Below are positions 61,827-64,000 of a DNA stretch of 64,000 nucleotides, piece after piece. The notes under the pieces are model-generated. The model searched no databases. It was not told where the DNA came from and saw only the letters and a program-made list of their open reading frames with translations. Made by a program: the position numbers and the translations under genes. Each line of letters starts with the position of its first letter. Within the stretch, counting starts at the first letter, position 1. This stretch comes from Coriobacteriia bacterium (lineage in GTDB: Bacteria; Actinomycetota; Coriobacteriia; Coriobacteriales; Atopobiaceae): contig JAUMVN010000009.1 of NCBI GenBank assembly GCA_030530145.1, positions 1-64,000 of the forward strand, in the 5' to 3' direction.

Positions 61827-62954
61827 ATGCCCTCAAGCTTCGGAACCGCCCTGCGCGTGAGCGTCTTCGGCCAGTCGCACTCCGCCGGGGTCGGCTGCGT
61901 CGTCGAGGGGCTGCCCTCGGGCTTCCCCGTCGACCAGGAGCGGCTCGCCGCCTTCATGGCGCGCCGCGCGCCCGGCAACGCCCCCTGGACAACCCCGCGC
62001 AAGGAGAAGGACGCCGTGCGGATCCTCTCGGGCCTGAACCCGGACGGCCGCACCTGCGGCGCCCCGCTCGCGGCCGTCATCGAGAACACGAACACCCGCT
62101 CGCAGGACTACGGCAACATCATGGGCGTGCCGCGCCCGGGCCACGCCGACTTCACCGCCTGGGCCAAGTGGCACGGCGAGCAGGACATCCCCGGCGGCGG
62201 CCACTTCTCCGGCCGCCTCACCGGCCCCCTGTGCATCGCCGGGGGCATCTGCCTTCAGTGGCTCGAGGCGCGGGGCATCCGCGTGTCGGCCCACGTGGCC
62301 GAGTGCGCCGGGGTGCCCGACGAGCCCTTCTGCGCCCTCGACAACTCGCCCGAGGCCAACGCCCGTCTCGCGTCGCAGATGGACGCCCTCGCCGACGGGC
62401 GCGATTTCCCCGCCATCGACGCCGCGGCGGCCGAGCGCATGACGGCCGCCATCATGGAGGCCAAGTCCGCGGGAGACTCCGTCGGCGGCCTCGTCGAGTG
62501 CGTGGCCTGCGGCCTTCCCGCCGGCGTGGGGTCGCCGATGTTCGACGGCCTCGAGAACACCATCGCCTGCGCCGTCTTCGGCATCCCGTCCGTGAAGGGC
62601 GTCGAGTTCGGCGCCGGCTTCGCGGCGGCGCGCCTGCGCGGCAGCGAGAACAACGACCCCTACGAGGTCCGCGACGGCGCCTGCGTGCCCCGCACGAACA
62701 ACGCCGGCGGCATCCTCGGCGGCATCTCCACGGGCGCTCCGCTGCAGTTCCGCTGCGCGCTCAAGCCCATCAGCAGCATCGGCACCGAGCAGGACTCCGT
62801 CGACCTCGCCGAGATGAAGGGCGCCAAGCTCACGGTCCACGGGCGTCACGACGCCACGGCCGTCACCCGGGCCGTGCCGGTGGTAGAGGCGGTCGCGGCC
62901 TGCGCCCTGGCCGATGCGCTTCTCTCCTGGCCCGCCGAGCCCGTCAACGAGTAA
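61827..62954 (+). CDS. aroC: Chorismate synthase
   Basis: A 375-residue FMN enzyme converting EPSP to chorismate. The N-terminus has GTALRVSVFGQSHSAGVGCV. The middle carries PRPGHADFTAWAKW and GGHFSGRLTGP (instead of the proteobacterial RSSARET form), and the C-terminus has KPISSIG and GRHDATAVTRAVPVVEA. ATG 61827 follows AAAGGAGAG. The 92-bp gap after aroA contains nothing recognisable. Confidence 0.96.
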   Translation: MPSSFGTALRVSVFGQSHSAGVGCVVEGLPSGFPVDQERLAAFMARRAPGNAPWTTPRKEKDAVRILSGLNPDGRTCGAPLAAVIENTNTRSQDYGNIMGVPRPGHADFTAWAKWHGEQDIPGGGHFSGRLTGPLCIAGGICLQWLEARGIRVSAHVAECAGVPDEPFCALDNSPEANARLASQMDALADGRDFPAIDAAAAERMTAAIMEAKSAGDSVGGLVECVACGLPAGVGSPMFDGLENTIACAVFGIPSVKGVEFGAGFAAARLRGSENNDPYEVRDGACVPRTNNAGGILGGISTGAPLQFRCALKPISSIGTEQDSVDLAEMKGAKLTVHGRHDATAVTRAVPVVEAVAACALADALLSWPAEPVNE

Positions 62955-62996
62955 ACGGCGCGGAGGTCCGCCCCCTCGCGCCATTGGAGGTTTTAT

Positions 62997-64000
62997 ATGC
63001 GAGAACTTTCCGAGCTGCGGCAAGACATCGACCGCATCGACACCGAGATATTCCGCCTCTTCGGCGAGCGCGCCGAGGTGGCAGCAGGCGTCGCTGAGTA
63101 CAAGCGCGCGAACAACATGCGCGTCTTCGACCCTGTCCGCGAGCGCCAGAAGGTCGCCGACGCCGCCGGCCGCGTGCCCGCCGACCTCGCGACCTACGGC
63201 CAGGTGCTCATGGAGCTCCTCATGGAGGCGTCGCGCTCCCGCCAGCACGAGCTTCTCGGCGACGCCGACAACAACGACCTGGTCGCGGCCATCGAGGCCG
63301 CCCGCCGAAACACGCCCGAGGTCTTCCCCAAGGCCGGCCGCGTCGCCTGCCAGGGCGTCGAGGGCGCGTATTCCCAGCTCGTCGCCGAGAAGTTCTTCCG
63401 CCATCCGGACATCCGCTACACCAAGACCTTCGAAGACGTCTTCGAGGCCGTCGAGTCCGGCGAGGTCGACTACGGTGTGCTGCCCATCGAGAACTCCACG
63501 GCCGGGTCGGTGAACAAGGTCTTCGACCTCATGGGCGCCCACGAGTTCCACATCGTGCGCTCCACGCGCGTGAAGGTCGACCACTGCCTTCTTGCCAAGC
63601 ACGGCGCGAAGGCCACCGAGATCCGCGACATCTACAGCCACGAGCAGGCCATCCGCCAGTGCGGCGACTTCCTCGCCACCATGCCCGGGGCACGCATCCA
63701 CATCTGCGAGAACACGGCCCTCGCGGCCCAGATGGTCGCCGACTCCGACCGCGACGACGTGGCCGCCCTCTCCTCGCGCAACTGCGCCGAGCTCTACGGC
63801 CTCTCGGTCCTCGGCGCAGCCGTCCAGGACCGCGACAACAACTACACCCGCTTCGCCTGCATCAGCAAGAAGCTCGAGATCTACCCCGGCGCCGACCGCT
63901 CGTCCATGACGCTCGTGACGCCGCACCAGCCGGGCTCGCTCTACAAGCTGCTCGCAAAGTTCTACGCGCTCGACATCAACGTGATCAAGCTCGAGAGCCG
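62997..64000 (+). CDS. pheA: Bifunctional chorismate mutase/prephenate dehydratase (partial, runs off the window)
   Basis: 334 complete codons are visible and the 3' end is outside the window. An AroQ-type chorismate mutase (1-85: LRQDIDRIDTEIFRLFGERA, DPVRERQK) leads to the prephenate dehydratase (about 115-290: CQGVEGAYS, PIENSTAGSV, NYTRFACIS). The regulatory ACT domain begins at about 302 (LVTPHQPGSLYKLLAKF) and is cut at its ESR motif, where Phe normally binds. ATG 62997 is preceded by GGAGG. It makes phenylpyruvate from chorismate, so feedback inhibition by Phe is expected. Confidence 0.95.
   Translation, partial: MRELSELRQDIDRIDTEIFRLFGERAEVAAGVAEYKRANNMRVFDPVRERQKVADAAGRVPADLATYGQVLMELLMEASRSRQHELLGDADNNDLVAAIEAARRNTPEVFPKAGRVACQGVEGAYSQLVAEKFFRHPDIRYTKTFEDVFEAVESGEVDYGVLPIENSTAGSVNKVFDLMGAHEFHIVRSTRVKVDHCLLAKHGAKATEIRDIYSHEQAIRQCGDFLATMPGARIHICENTALAAQMVADSDRDDVAALSSRNCAELYGLSVLGAAVQDRDNNYTRFACISKKLEIYPGADRSSMTLVTPHQPGSLYKLLAKFYALDINVIKLES

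Overview
The window is G+C-rich, densely packed chromosomal DNA from a Gram-positive-type anaerobe. The gene order from rpsP through rplS, rnhB, dprA, trmFO and xerC to rpsB-tsf-pyrH-frr-uppS-cdsA-dxr-rseP-proS is the macro-synteny of Firmicutes. The composition, a PPDK-based metabolism and an FMN alpha-hydroxyacid enzyme suggest a Coriobacteriia member (Olsenella/Collinsella-like actinobacterium). That taxonomic assignment is inference from gene content; no rRNA is present. Almost all of the sequence is ordinary core genome. One small A+T-richer accessory patch lies at about 55.95-57.3 kb.

Layout. 1-0.2 kb: two tRNAs (CAT and Ala-GGC) on the minus strand, followed by a cluster of GAATACC repeats. 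0.5-20.2 kb (minus): an aminotransferase, an FMN-dependent alpha-hydroxyacid enzyme, proS, the isoprenoid/envelope block (ispG, rseP, dxr, cdsA, uppS), the translation block (frr, pyrH, tsf, rpsB), xerC, trmFO, dprA, comM, yraN, rnhB and rplS. 20.2-30.4 kb (minus): a DUF6273-like exported protein, ppdK with a half-length PSRP-like gene, glyS-glyQ, and lepB-trmD-rimM-khpA-rpsP. 30.6-34 kb (plus): an OmpR-type two-component system and dinB, closed by a large palindromic terminator. 34-40.4 kb (minus): rsfS, yqeK, nadD, proA, proB, obgE, rpmA and rplU.

40.6-53.1 kb (minus): a long shape/division operon. It reads zinc-ribbon protein, cyclophilin, TPR protein, mreB, mreC, mreD, mrdA (PBP2), rodA, a DUF697-like protein, and a radical-SAM pair (TIGR03960/DUF2344). 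53.2-55.6 kb: a CtpE-like P-type ATPase. Next come tRNA-Arg(CCG) on the plus strand and a NERD-nuclease/zinc-finger gene framed by copies of a 39-bp palindromic repeat. 57.4-64 kb (plus): an aromatic amino-acid cluster (DAHP synthase, tyrA, aroB, aroA, aroC, pheA), with pheA cut by the window edge.

How the genes work together. dxr and ispG feed the MEP isoprenoid pathway; uppS turns its product into the undecaprenyl carrier used by the MreBCD-PBP2-RodA elongasome further along. pyrH, frr, tsf, rpsB, rplS, rpsP, rplU, rpmA, obgE, rsfS, rimM, trmD, trmFO, proS and glyQS supply translation. The aro cluster converts PEP and erythrose-4-P towards Phe and Tyr, while ppdK interconverts PEP and pyruvate.

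The items most worth a second look are the NERD cassette with its flanking direct palindromic repeats, a 136-bp inverted-repeat element between the response regulator and its kinase, the half-length PPDK regulator, and a winged-helix-like insertion in the site-2 protease.
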